Positions 1 through 8,348 of a stretch of 64,000 bases of DNA are shown piece by piece. The DNA is taken from NCBI GenBank assembly GCA_944320495.1, contig CALUHR010000002.1, forward strand, positions 1-64,000, read 5' to 3'. Made by a program: the position numbers and the translations under genes. The notes beneath the pieces were generated by a model that did not search any database, had not been told where the DNA came from, and was given only the letters and a program-made list of their open reading frames with translations. Origin of the DNA: Candidatus Methanomethylophilaceae archaeon (GTDB taxonomy: Archaea > Thermoplasmatota > Thermoplasmata > Methanomassiliicoccales > Methanomethylophilaceae). The number at the start of each line of letters is the position of its first letter. Position 1 is the stretch's first letter.

Positions 1-961
1 GGCCGTGCAGGGTCCCGGACTTCTCGTGCCTGTGAACGACCCCGAGCTCCCCGAGCCTGAGCGGGAGGTCCCTGTAGGACCTGGGCTCCGTCTTGTACAC
101 CAGGATGCTGCCGGGGCAGTTCATCGGTTTGACGCAGTAGATCTCGTCGTCGATGGTGGTGGTGTACATGTTGTCCTTGTAGTGGTCCCAGTGCCCGGAG
201 CGGAGCCAGAGCGCCTGGTTGAGGATCATGGGGGTGGAGATCTCCTGGTAGTTCTCCCTGGTGTGGATCTCCCTCCAGTAGTCGATGAGGGCGTTCTTCA
301 GGATCATACCCTTGGGGAGGAAGAACGGGAATCCGGGGCCCTCCTCCATGATGGCGAACAGACCGAGCTCCTTGCCGAGCTTGCGGTGGTCCCTCTTCTT
401 GGCCTCCTCCAGCATGGTGAGGTACTTGTCGAGGTCCTCCTTGCTCTCCCATGCGGTCCCGTAGATTCTGGTGAGCATCTTGTTGTGCTCGTCGCCCCTC
501 CAGTACGCGCCGGCGATGGAGGTGAGCTTGAAGGCCTTGACCGCCTTGGTGTAGAGGCAGTGGGGTCCGGCGCAGAGGTCCACGAACTCGCCCTGCTTGT
601 AGAAGCTGATGGGGGCGTCCTCCGGGAGGTCCTCCACGAGCATGACCTTGTAGTCCTCGCCCCTTCCCTTGAGGTAGTCGATGGCCTCCTGCCTGGGCAG
701 GGTGTAGGTCTCGACCTTGAGGTTCTCCTTGACGATCTTCTTCATCTCGGCCTCGAGCGCGTCGAGGTCCTCGGGGGTGAACCCTCCCTCCCTGTCGAAG
801 TCGTAGTAGAACCCGTCGTCGATGGCGGGGCCGATGGCCAGCTTGGTGCCGGGGAACAGCCTGAGCACGGCCTGTGCCAGCACGTGGGCCGCGGTGTGCC
901 TGATTACGGGGAGCGCGTCCTCGGTCTCCTGGACCGATCCGTCGGAGTAGAGCGCCTTCAT
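1..961 (-). CDS. thrS: Threonyl-tRNA synthetase (N-terminal part, runs off the left edge)
   Basis: Charges tRNA-Thr in the cytoplasm. The reading frame is open from an ATG at 961 to the window edge, about 320 residues. It starts directly with the second editing domain: HTAAH at residues 22-26, then CAGPH further on, together the zinc/editing-site HxxxH and CxxxH pattern. The start of the class II catalytic core follows, including the PMNCPG motif. It lacks the N-terminal TGS domain of bacterial ThrRS and the archaeal DTD-like editing domain, so it is a bacterial-type enzyme with a shortened N-terminus. On the minus strand a TATA box (GTTATAAGAG, 1026-1016) precedes the start by a short leader, with an alternating CG tract just upstream. 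Confidence 0.93.
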   Translation of the reverse strand, partial: MKALYSDGSVQETEDALPVIRHTAAHVLAQAVLRLFPGTKLAIGPAIDDGFYYDFDREGGFTPEDLDALEAEMKKIVKENLKVETYTLPRQEAIDYLKGRGEDYKVMLVEDLPEDAPISFYKQGEFVDLCAGPHCLYTKAVKAFKLTSIAGAYWRGDEHNKMLTRIYGTAWESKEDLDKYLTMLEEAKKRDHRKLGKELGLFAIMEEGPGFPFFLPKGMILKNALIDYWREIHTRENYQEISTPMILNQALWLRSGHWDHYKDNMYTTTIDDEIYCVKPMNCPGSILVYKTEPRSYRDLPLRLGELGVVHRHEKSGTLHG

Positions 962-1130
962 GAAATCATCTCCGCCCCTCTTCACGGGGGCAAACGGACC
1001 CCCCTATGCCTCGGCCCTCTTATAACTACGCGTGCGCGCATCCCGATTCAACCGTCATGAAATGGCCGTGCCAGCGCATCTCACTCCAAAGTTTTATCTA
1101 AGGGAATGTGTTCGGCGGTTCTGCTTCATG

Positions 1131-1204
1131 GCCGGGATAGGGTAGCTTGGTTATCCTAGGGGACTGTGGATCCCTTGACTCGGGTTCAAATCTCGGTCCC
1201 GGCC
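1131..1204 (+). tRNA. tRNA-His (GTG)
   Basis: The cloverleaf folds cleanly. The acceptor is GCCGGGA paired with TCCCGGC, the anticodon stem is GGGGA/TCCCT around loop CTGTGGA (anticodon GTG), and the T loop is TTCAAAT. The discriminator is C73, and a G is encoded at position -1 (base 1130), the identity signature of tRNA-His. A TATA-like TTTTATCTA lies about 35 bases upstream. No CCA is encoded and no intron is seen. Confidence 0.93.
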
Positions 1205-1273
1205 CTCATTCTCAACCCGAACCTTCCATCGCTCGATTTTTAATCGCCCATCCGTTCACCGCGCCGATGCCCT

Positions 1274-2257
1274 ATGTCCAGGACCCGCGACAACATTGAC
1301 GACTACCGCAGACTCTGCATCGATTGCGGCGAATGCCGCGATGTGTGCCCGTCATACCGTCTGGGCGGATGCGATCCGCTCGCCGTCATGAAGGGGGACA
1401 ACTCGAGGGTCTTCGGATGCATCGGATGCGGGAACTGCTCCAGGGCATGCCCCGAGACCGACCCGAAGATCGTCATGCTCGCGGCGTACAGCATCATGCT
1501 CGACAGGCCGGTGAGCCAGGCGTTCCTCGACACGGGACTCTCCAGATACGTCTCCGAGGAGGCCCCCGGGCTCGGTCTCGAGCCGATCTGGGAAGGCGAC
1601 GATGTGTATGTCATGCCCGGATGCGTTGCGAAGTGCGAGGTCCCCTATGTGGTCTACGCCGCCTCGTCGGCGCTCAAGGGCATGGGGGTCCGTGCATCGG
1701 AGCTCCCGGAATTCACCTGCTGCATGTACCCGATCCAGTTCGGCGGGATGGACGACGACGAGAGGGAGGGCTACATCGGACGCATGGGCGAGACCGCCGG
1801 GAACAGGCCCCTGGTCACCCTCTGCGGCGGATGCAGCGAGATCATGAACCGCCACGGCACGGAGTGCCAGCACCTGATCCCGTTCCTCCACGCCCGCATG
1901 GACCTCCTTCCGAGGATCAGTGGGACTCTCAAGGTCTCCGTGGAACCCGGGTGCGCGGCGATCGTGTACAGGGACATGATGACCGAGATTGTCGAGAGGC
2001 TCGGCTGCGAGCCCGTCGGCAACGAGCCGGGATGCTGCGGGAAGAACGTCAGGGACATCTCCACCTCATTGATGCGCGAGAGGCAGGAGGCCGCCTCCGA
2101 AGCCGACGTCATCGTGGTCGGATGCCCCATGTGCCAGGCCAAGTACGACGCCTTCCCCGGCGGGAAGCCCGTGATGTACCTGGCGGAGCTCGTTGCCGCC
2201 GCCTACGGAGACAGGGCGTCCCTGGAATGCCACAGGATCCCCGTGCCGGACCTCTGA
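1274..2257 (+). CDS. Iron-sulfur protein with 4Fe-4S dicluster and CCG domains (HdrD/GlpC-like)
   Basis: 327 residues. The N-terminus has two four-cysteine clusters (CIDCGECRDVCP near residue 16 and CIGCGNCSRACP near 49), the pattern of an alpha-helical 4Fe-4S dicluster ferredoxin domain. The C-terminal half has two cysteine-rich CCG repeats, visible as CC plus CGGC near residues 148-187 and CC plus CPMC near 255-287. This is the architecture of the HdrD/HdrB and GlpC families, which pass electrons to disulfides or quinone-like carriers. At 327 residues it is shorter than typical HdrD of about 400. No HdrE or Fpo gene is adjacent, so its partner is unknown. A thiol/disulfide redox role is inferred; the substrate cannot be assigned. 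Confidence 0.75.
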   Translation: MSRTRDNIDDYRRLCIDCGECRDVCPSYRLGGCDPLAVMKGDNSRVFGCIGCGNCSRACPETDPKIVMLAAYSIMLDRPVSQAFLDTGLSRYVSEEAPGLGLEPIWEGDDVYVMPGCVAKCEVPYVVYAASSALKGMGVRASELPEFTCCMYPIQFGGMDDDEREGYIGRMGETAGNRPLVTLCGGCSEIMNRHGTECQHLIPFLHARMDLLPRISGTLKVSVEPGCAAIVYRDMMTEIVERLGCEPVGNEPGCCGKNVRDISTSLMRERQEAASEADVIVVGCPMCQAKYDAFPGGKPVMYLAELVAAAYGDRASLECHRIPVPDL

Positions 2258-2329
2258 CACCTCGGTCGATCGTCCTTCGGAATCACTTATTAGCAGACAT
2301 GACATCCCCGTCCTCTCCGAGGTGCGAAG

Positions 2330-3781
2330 ATGGCATGGGAAGGCACGCTGAAGAGGATCGACGACAACAGATGGGAGATCCCCATGGATGAATCCACGGG
2401 GATGAAGACCAACGCGGTCATCTACGCCAGCGAGGCGATGATCTCGTCCATCCGCGCCGACAACGCGCCCCAGCAGGCCGCCAACGTCGCATGCCTCCCC
2501 GGTATCGTGGGGAGCTCCATGGCCATGCCGGACATCCACTGGGGATACGGGTTCCCCATCGGCGGCGTGGCCGCTGTGGACGCCGACTCCGGGTCCATCT
2601 CACCGGGAGGCATCGGATTCGACATCAACTGCGGCGTGCGCCTCATCAAGACGGACCTCACCCTCGAGGACATCGGCGACAGGAGGGACGCCCTCGTGGA
2701 CGAGCTCTACAGGAACGTGCCCTCCGGACTGGGGTCCAAGGGCCTCACAAAGGTCGGATACAAGGAGCTGGACGAGATCCTCATGAACGGCTCCGAATGG
2801 GCCGTGGAGAACGGCTACGGCTGGGAGGAGGACCTGGACGCCACCGAGGAGCACGGCCACATGGAAGACGCCGACCCCACAAAGGTGAGCGACAAGTCAC
2901 GCAAGCGCGGTCTCCCCCAGCTGGGATCCCTCGGATCGGGCAACCATTTCCTCGAGCTCGACGTCGTCGAGAACGTCTTCGACGAGCAGACCGCCCGCGC
3001 CTTCGGTCTGAGGGAGGGGCAGATCACCGTCACCGTCCATTGCGGTTCCCGCGGGTGCGGCCACCAGATTGCCACCGATTACCTCCAGGAGATGGAGCGC
3101 TACATCAAGCAGAACTCCGTAGGCCTGCCGGACAGGCAGCTCGCCTGCGCCCCGCTGGACTCCAAGCTCGGCATGGACTACTACCATGCCATGTGCTGCG
3201 GCGCCAACTACGCCTGGGCCAACAGGCAGATGATCACCCACTGGGTCAGGGAGTCATTCGAGAAGATCCTCGGGGACTCGGCGGAGAGCATGGGCATGGG
3301 CGTCGTCTACGACGTGGCGCACAACATCGCCAAGATGGAGCGCCACGACATCGACCGCCATCACGCCGACGTGCTCGTCCACAGGAAGGGTGCCACCAGG
3401 GCGTTCGCCCCGGGAAGGGCCGAGGTGCCCCTGAAGTACCGCGACCACGGGCAGCCCGTCATCATCCCCGGCGACATGAGCGTCGGGACCTACGTCCTCG
3501 CCGGGAGGAGGGGCAGCATGGAGCAGACCTTCGGCTCCTCGTGCCACGGCGCGGGCAGGAAGATGTCCAGGAAGGCGGCCATCAGCTCCCTCACCGTTGA
3601 CGGCGTGAAGAGGGAGATGTCCGAGAAGGGAGTCTACCTGAGGAACGGCACCGACGAGGGCGTCCTGGAGGAGGCCCCCGAGGCATACAAGGATGTCGAG
3701 GAGGTGGTCAGCGTCGTGTGCGACGCGGGACTGACCGCCAAGGTCGCCAAGCTCACCCCGATCGGCGTGATCAAGGGCTGA
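2330..3781 (+). CDS. rtcB: RNA-splicing ligase RtcB
   Basis: 483 residues, full length, with no intein. RtcB joins RNA 2',3'-cyclic phosphate and 5'-OH ends using GTP and manganese, and seals tRNA exons after intron removal. The metal-binding signature DINCG sits at residues 98-102, with further conserved segments VHCGSRGCGHQ, AHNIAKMERH and the guanylation-site region CHGAGR near residue 403. This window also carries an intron-containing tRNA-Trp (55641-55809), a natural substrate. A TATA-like CACTTATTAGC lies about 40 bases upstream. The 3' end overlaps the convergent HD-domain gene by 11 bases. Confidence 0.95.
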   Translation: MAWEGTLKRIDDNRWEIPMDESTGMKTNAVIYASEAMISSIRADNAPQQAANVACLPGIVGSSMAMPDIHWGYGFPIGGVAAVDADSGSISPGGIGFDINCGVRLIKTDLTLEDIGDRRDALVDELYRNVPSGLGSKGLTKVGYKELDEILMNGSEWAVENGYGWEEDLDATEEHGHMEDADPTKVSDKSRKRGLPQLGSLGSGNHFLELDVVENVFDEQTARAFGLREGQITVTVHCGSRGCGHQIATDYLQEMERYIKQNSVGLPDRQLACAPLDSKLGMDYYHAMCCGANYAWANRQMITHWVRESFEKILGDSAESMGMGVVYDVAHNIAKMERHDIDRHHADVLVHRKGATRAFAPGRAEVPLKYRDHGQPVIIPGDMSVGTYVLAGRRGSMEQTFGSSCHGAGRKMSRKAAISSLTVDGVKREMSEKGVYLRNGTDEGVLEEAPEAYKDVEEVVSVVCDAGLTAKVAKLTPIGVIKG

Positions 3782-5081
3782 CCCCGAGCACCCTGCGGGA
3801 TGCGCGGGACACGGCCTCGACCCTCTCAGGAGGGCATGCCACGAGGACCGCCCATCCGTATGGGTCGCGGGACTGCAGCGCACGGGCGATCGGAGAGTAC
3901 CTGGCGAGCGAGCGCACCCTCCCGGATTCGTCGTATATCGACACGTCGGTCTTCCCGACGTTCATCTTGCCCTGGAGGTTCGCCTTGGACGTGACCTCGC
4001 AGCAGACGTCCATGCCATCCACCCCGGCCGCGTCGGCGATCTCAGCCTCCAACTTCCTGGTCCCGGCCCTGCCGGTGTAGGCCATGAGCGTCTCCGCGGT
4101 GGCCTCGTCCATCTCCTGGCTGTATATCGCCAGGGCCTTCTTGTCCAGACGGCGGGCGCGCACCCTGCGGGCCTCCAGCGAGGGCCTCCCTCCGGCATCG
4201 ATGAGGAGCGACTGCAACTCGGCATCGCCCATCAGGTGTATCCGGGAGAGGTCCACCTCCGACTCCTCCGCGGCCTTGGTTATCATCCTCTGCGCTATGC
4301 GCGTGGTCTCATGGAAGTAGACCGAGGTGTACATCAGGGACCTGGAGACCATCAGACCCTCGGCGGCGGTTATGCCCCCGCGGCTAAGCGCGATGCGGTC
4401 GTTCACGACGGCCATCGTCTTGATTAGGCGGTCGCAGTCGATCCTGCCGTGGCACACGCCGGTGTGGAGCGAGTCCCTCATGAGGTAGTCCATCTGGTCC
4501 GCGTCCACCGGACCGTGGATGATCTGATGGGCGTAGTCCTTGGACGGGAAGTACTCGTGCCTGTTCCAGAACCTGTCCAGGACCTCCGTCCCGGTGGATT
4601 CGGGCGACGATATGAACCCGCAGACAGCCTCCGGCGATATGCCGGCGGCCTCCATGGTCTCGGCTATGGTGTCCAGACCCCCGTAGATGTCGGAGTCGCA
4701 CTCCCTGTAGAACGGTACATCGCCGAAGATCAGCGCCCTGGCCATGCCCATGTGCCCCATGCCCGTGGCGTCCTCCATCGCGCCCTCGAGGGCGTGGGAG
4801 AACGGCGGGTGGCACACGTCGTGCAGGAGCCCCGCCATCCTCACGGCGGCGGAATCCTCATCGTCCAGGCCTATGGCCTCGGCCATCATGCCCGCGAGAT
4901 GGTATGTTCCGAGGCAGTGCTCGAACCGGGTGTGGTTCGCTCCCGGGAAGACCTGATCCCCGAGGCCGAGCTGCCTCACGGACCTGAGCCTCTGCATCTC
5001 CGGGCGATCCAGGACGTTCAGAAAGACCCCGTCCACCCCTATGGTGCCGTGCACCGGGTCCTGGATCACCTTGGATGCCAT
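3771..5081 (-). CDS. HD-domain phosphohydrolase (dGTPase/SAMHD1-like)
   Basis: 436 residues. Metal ligands are visible as RFEH (His55) and LLHDVCH (His87-Asp88), with a further Asp in the GPVDADQMDYLMRDS segment. This arrangement is typical of SAMHD1-like archaeal and bacterial HD hydrolases that act on deoxynucleoside triphosphates or other phosphoesters. The substrate is not determined by sequence. The start codon follows immediately after the stop of the PUA-domain gene (TGA then ATG), so the two are co-transcribed. It converges with rtcB. Confidence 0.85.
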   Translation of the reverse strand: MASKVIQDPVHGTIGVDGVFLNVLDRPEMQRLRSVRQLGLGDQVFPGANHTRFEHCLGTYHLAGMMAEAIGLDDEDSAAVRMAGLLHDVCHPPFSHALEGAMEDATGMGHMGMARALIFGDVPFYRECDSDIYGGLDTIAETMEAAGISPEAVCGFISSPESTGTEVLDRFWNRHEYFPSKDYAHQIIHGPVDADQMDYLMRDSLHTGVCHGRIDCDRLIKTMAVVNDRIALSRGGITAAEGLMVSRSLMYTSVYFHETTRIAQRMITKAAEESEVDLSRIHLMGDAELQSLLIDAGGRPSLEARRVRARRLDKKALAIYSQEMDEATAETLMAYTGRAGTRKLEAEIADAAGVDGMDVCCEVTSKANLQGKMNVGKTDVSIYDESGRVRSLARYSPIARALQSRDPYGWAVLVACPPERVEAVSRASRRVLGVSP

Positions 5082-5573
5082 TCACTCACCAGACTTCCAG
5101 AGCCTGTCGCCCACGTAGTGGACGGTCTTCACGGCCTTGCCGGACTTCTTCTCGGCGAGCTCCGCTGCTGAGCGGAGGGAGATGCCCACGGCGAGCGGGG
5201 CGCCGTTCCTGGCGTCCCTGACCCAGACGAGGTCCCCTTCGGCTATGTCCGGATCCGTGTCGACGATGCCGGGCCCCATGACGTCGGCCCCGTTGGTGAC
5301 GAACGGCACCGCGCCCATGTCGACCGTGACGTAGCGCCTCTCGGGACGGTACTTGAGGATGCCACGGATGGTCAAGAAAGGCTTCCCGTCCATCACGATG
5401 GCGAGGATGTCGCCTTTGACGAACACCAGGTCGTAGTCGGTGCTCTCGGCCATGTCGACGCCGTCCGCGGGGACGAAGGTCTGTATGCCGAAGACCTCCT
5501 CGATCTGCTGCGCGAGGGCCTTGACGTCCTTGTCCCTCATCCTCTTCCTCTTACGGATCATGATGTCTGCCAT
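5082..5573 (-). CDS. PUA-domain RNA-binding protein (MCT-1/Tma20-like)
   Basis: About 163 residues. The C-terminal half, from roughly residue 70 to 150, has the beta-rich PUA pattern (MGAVPFVTNGADVMGPGI and EGDLVWVRDA). The N-terminus is basic, with the DUF1947-like region that precedes PUA in archaeal MCT-1 homologues, which are linked to translation initiation or recycling. The ATG at 5573 was chosen over the one at 5591 because GGAGGGAC lies just upstream of it at ribosome-binding distance. A TATA-like CATAATTATC (minus strand, about 5617-5608) fits a short leader. It heads a two-gene unit with the HD hydrolase. Confidence 0.82.
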   Translation of the reverse strand: MADIMIRKRKRMRDKDVKALAQQIEEVFGIQTFVPADGVDMAESTDYDLVFVKGDILAIVMDGKPFLTIRGILKYRPERRYVTVDMGAVPFVTNGADVMGPGIVDTDPDIAEGDLVWVRDARNGAPLAVGISLRSAAELAEKKSGKAVKTVHYVGDRLWKSGE

Positions 5574-5627
5574 ATCGTCCCTCCATGGCACCGACCGATA
5601 ATTATGTTTGGCCCGTCTGGGTATGAA

Positions 5628-5768
5628 AACGGCGCCTGTAGATGGCGCAGTCGGGAGAGAATCTGGGCGGCCTGCCGCGGACAGGATGGATGGATGGATG
5701 GTTGCAGAAAGCGACCGACCGCCCCAGAAGACCGAGCCATTGGGTTTCGACTCGCAGTCTTCAGAATA
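5628..5768 (-). ncRNA. Candidate structured small RNA, unknown family
   Basis: A non-coding stretch between the PUA gene and arcS. Read on the minus strand it holds three nested or adjacent pairings. First, GAAGAC..CGAG pairs with CTCG..GTCTTC across a 14-base loop. Second, CTGGGGCGG pairs with CCGCCCAG, with four ATCC repeats in its loop. Third, a GCGCC-ATCTACA-GGCGC hairpin is followed by GTTTTC, a plausible terminator. A TATA box (TTTAAATA, minus strand, 5792-5785) sits at the right distance upstream, and the PUA gene has its own TATA box downstream, so this could be an independent transcript of about 140 nucleotides. It does not match the SRP RNA or RNase P RNA consensus. It could equally be leader sequence. 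Confidence 0.4.
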
Positions 5769-5801
5769 ACGATTCCCTGGAAGGTATTTAAAGGAAACAA
5801 G

Positions 5802-5827
5802 GGGGGTACACCGAAAAGGGTACCCCC
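5802..5827 (-). terminator. Hairpin downstream of arcS
   Basis: GGGGGTAC (5802-5809) pairs with GTACCCCC (5820-5827), extended by CC/GG across a bulged A, with loop GAAAA. It lies 50 bases past the arcS stop. A T run (GGTTTTT) flanks it on the plus-strand side, so it could also act in that direction. Confidence 0.5.
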
Positions 5828-5877
5828 GGTTTTTGATATCTGGCTATGTTGGAAAACCGAGCGAAAACCCACCCAGG

Positions 5878-7563
5878 TCACTTCGTCTTGTGGCGCACCT
5901 TCACGGCTATGCCCCTGTTGAGCTCGGTCATCTCACGGCCGCACATCTCGGCGACACCGACGCCGCGGACCTCCCCGTTGCACACGAAGATGGCCTCGTC
6001 GCCCACGTGTATCGCCGGGTCAGCCCTGACGACCCCCACGGCGAACAGGTTACCCCTGAGCTCGAAGTCCTGAATCTCCACCACGTTGTGGCCGAGGCCC
6101 GCCACGATGGCCGCCCCGTCGATGGTTAGGGACACCATTCCCCTCTCGGGGGTCATCATGCCCAGCTGGATCTTCTTCCCGTCGCGCTCGCGGATGATCT
6201 TCCAATAGGGGAACTTCCCGATGGCATAAGTGTCGGCGTCCATGATAGCGTCCGCCACATCCTGTCCGAACTGGAACCCCAGGACGCTGTGGACGTAGTC
6301 GTTGCGCTCCTCCAGGTAACCGACCTTGTCCATGCCCTTGGCAGCCTCGCGAAGGGCCCTGTCGAGGTTCTCCAGGGACTTGGGGGACGTCGGATCTCCC
6401 ACGACAGTGCACTCCATATCGGCAAGCCCCTCGACGAGCTCGTAGTCCTCGCCCAGATGGCAGATGACCTTGTCGTACCCCTGGGCCAGTATCGCCGAGA
6501 CGGACTCGCGGATGAACGCCTTCTCCTCGCATTTCCACTCGCCGGTTACGGGGATGTCGTAGGAGTTGGCTGGGAAGAACATGTCGAGCTCCCTGGGGAC
6601 GGCCCCGAGAGGGGAGGTGACGATGACCTCGTGCACCAGGGTGTCATGCTGGGCGGTGTGGATCGCCGATGCGAACGCCCTATGCGATTTGGAGATGTGG
6701 TATGGCTTCTTGGCGGAGCAGGGCAGGAGCACCAGGATCCTCTTGCACGCTGGCTTCCTGTACTCCTTGATGGCGTGGCGCCAGCGGACGACCTCCGGAC
6801 GACGTAGGGACTGGGTGGTGTTGCAGCAGAACCTGCAGCCCACGGTGGAGCAGGTCTCCTCCGCGAAGGCGTATCCGACGCGGTCGTAGAGCCTGAGCGT
6901 CGCCACGCCATAGGGCGAGAACGACGAGCGCTGGTCCGCCAGCTCCCTCAGCCTGTCAGCTTTGATGAAGTCCCTGACGAGCCCGATCTCGGCCTCCAGG
7001 GCGCGAACGTTCTCGACGGAACAGTCGCGGCCGACCGCCATCTCCGCCTCGGGGACCATCCTCGTCCCAGCGATGCCGGCGGCCCTGCAGAGCGTGTCGT
7101 CGACTACGTCGACGCCCATGAGCACCAATATCGCCGCCATGGACGGCTCGCCTATGCCGAGCATGCAAAGGATGCGGTTGAATCCGACGGCCTCCCTCAG
7201 GCGGATCACGTTGTCGACGAGGCGGCGCGGGTCGCGGCGCAGCTCGAAGGCATTGGGAACCACGACGAACTCCGCCGACGGGTCCACGGAGAAGTCCTCT
7301 GGAAGCGGGAGTCTGACCACCTCGATCCCGTCGCGGACGCACGGCTCCGACGGCATCCCCGAGGAGGCCGTCCTGAGGAGTCCTGACTCCAACGGGACCT
7401 CGGTCCCCAGGATGGAGAGCGTCCTGCCGCCCTCGGTTACCTTGATACAGGCATCGTCGCCCTCGGAGACGATGACGCAGGGTGTGGACAGCTTCGGACC
7501 GCCCTTCTCCCTGGAATACTCGCAGAGCCTCGCCCTCTGGGACCTGGCCAGCACATCCAACAT
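5878..7563 (-). CDS. arcS: Archaeosine synthase, alpha subunit (ArcS/TgtA2)
   Basis: 561 residues. It converts preQ0 at position 15 of archaeal tRNA to archaeosine. The signature PCSAKKPY..S.SH lies near residues 281-294, preceded by a cysteine cluster (CSTVGCRFCC) from the zinc-binding TGT-like region. The last about 80 residues form a PUA domain (DGAAIVAGLGHNV to VGDEAIFVCNGEVRGVG) that binds the tRNA. The start at ATG 7563 is preferred because a TATA-like CGTTAATACG lies about 25-30 bases upstream, giving a near-leaderless mRNA. The alternative is a GTG at 7578. The queE-queC-queD genes elsewhere in this window supply the preQ0 precursor. Confidence 0.9.
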   Translation of the reverse strand: MLDVLARSQRARLCEYSREKGGPKLSTPCVIVSEGDDACIKVTEGGRTLSILGTEVPLESGLLRTASSGMPSEPCVRDGIEVVRLPLPEDFSVDPSAEFVVVPNAFELRRDPRRLVDNVIRLREAVGFNRILCMLGIGEPSMAAILVLMGVDVVDDTLCRAAGIAGTRMVPEAEMAVGRDCSVENVRALEAEIGLVRDFIKADRLRELADQRSSFSPYGVATLRLYDRVGYAFAEETCSTVGCRFCCNTTQSLRRPEVVRWRHAIKEYRKPACKRILVLLPCSAKKPYHISKSHRAFASAIHTAQHDTLVHEVIVTSPLGAVPRELDMFFPANSYDIPVTGEWKCEEKAFIRESVSAILAQGYDKVICHLGEDYELVEGLADMECTVVGDPTSPKSLENLDRALREAAKGMDKVGYLEERNDYVHSVLGFQFGQDVADAIMDADTYAIGKFPYWKIIRERDGKKIQLGMMTPERGMVSLTIDGAAIVAGLGHNVVEIQDFELRGNLFAVGVVRADPAIHVGDEAIFVCNGEVRGVGVAEMCGREMTELNRGIAVKVRHKTK

Positions 7564-7702
7564 GAGTCTGCGACACACGACGCCGTATTAACGGTTGCGC
7601 CAGGCGCTCACACCGTATAGAAACATCGGTAAGGGGGGTTTGGTGGCCGACACGGTGACGTCGACCACCGGGTTGCATTCGTAGGTGCGGTCCATCCGCG
7701 TT

Positions 7703-8005
7703 TCAAGAGTCCCGGGCGGTCTCCCGCCGGGACTCTATCATGTATTGATTCAATCCTTCCAATCTTCTCGCGACTTCCGTACCCGTCTCGGTGAGACTGA
7801 GCGTCACCGAATGGGTGTGCGGGCTCTGTGTGAGGAGACCTGCCGATTCGAGGGCATCGAGCTTGTTAGGCATGTTGTTCGAGAACGCGACCGCCTGGTA
7901 GAGGTCCGATTTCGTACAACCATCGTGCCCGCCGACGTACAGCAGAATTGAGATCATGTGCTTACCCTCGAGGATCTTTGTACCCTCGTGGATGTCGCCC
8001 TTCAT
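7703..8005 (-). CDS. Small winged-helix transcriptional regulator
   Basis: 100 residues. It fits a one-domain winged helix: an N-terminal helix (ISILLYVGGHDGCTKSDLY), a recognition-helix region (NNMPNKLDALESAGLL) and a beta wing (HSVTLSLTETGTEVA), followed by a C-terminal helix suited to dimerisation. The ligand and targets are unknown. A TATA box (TTTATATA, minus strand, near 8090) gives a leader of about 50 bases. The AT-rich region upstream has several inverted repeats that could be its own operator. Confidence 0.7.
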   Translation of the reverse strand: MKGDIHEGTKILEGKHMISILLYVGGHDGCTKSDLYQAVAFSNNMPNKLDALESAGLLTQSPHTHSVTLSLTETGTEVARRLEGLNQYMIESRRETARDS

Positions 8006-8348
8006 CTCTACGTCCTGTCTTATTCAAGATCATCACCGTCCTCTCCATTTTGGAGATAACAATCCATTTCGGTGTAATGTATATAAAACAGTCACCACCG
8101 ACCCGATAATTGGGTGGTTTAGCATTGCAAATAAGAATTTTGTATATGCAATGCTGACTGAAAACGGGCGAAATCAAAGTATTTTGATGCGATTGTTAAT
8201 CAACATTCTTATAACTAAAAGTTTAATTTAAATAGTATACGTTATGCGGTCTATATTTCGTATTAAAATAAAGAGAGTACCGAATGTAACGTGCAGGCAC
8301 TTAATAAGCCCTTCGTCAACAGTCGGGTCCATACTCCTGGCCACGCCT
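8006..8348. other. AT-rich intergenic region with inverted repeats
   Basis: No convincing gene is seen in these 343 bases, which are clearly AT-richer than the rest of the window. It contains CCACC/GGTGG arms around an AT-rich loop (8095-8120), ATCAAA-GTAT-TTTGAT (about 8172-8187) and TGTT-AATC-AACA (about 8194-8205). It also holds TATA boxes for the winged-helix gene on its left. These look like regulatory sites. Confidence 0.4.

Noticed and set aside
5..1060. Long plus-strand frame of 351 codons
   Set aside because: It is the antisense shadow of thrS; its sequence is Val/Leu/Gly/Asp-rich low complexity and the minus strand encodes clear synthetase motifs.
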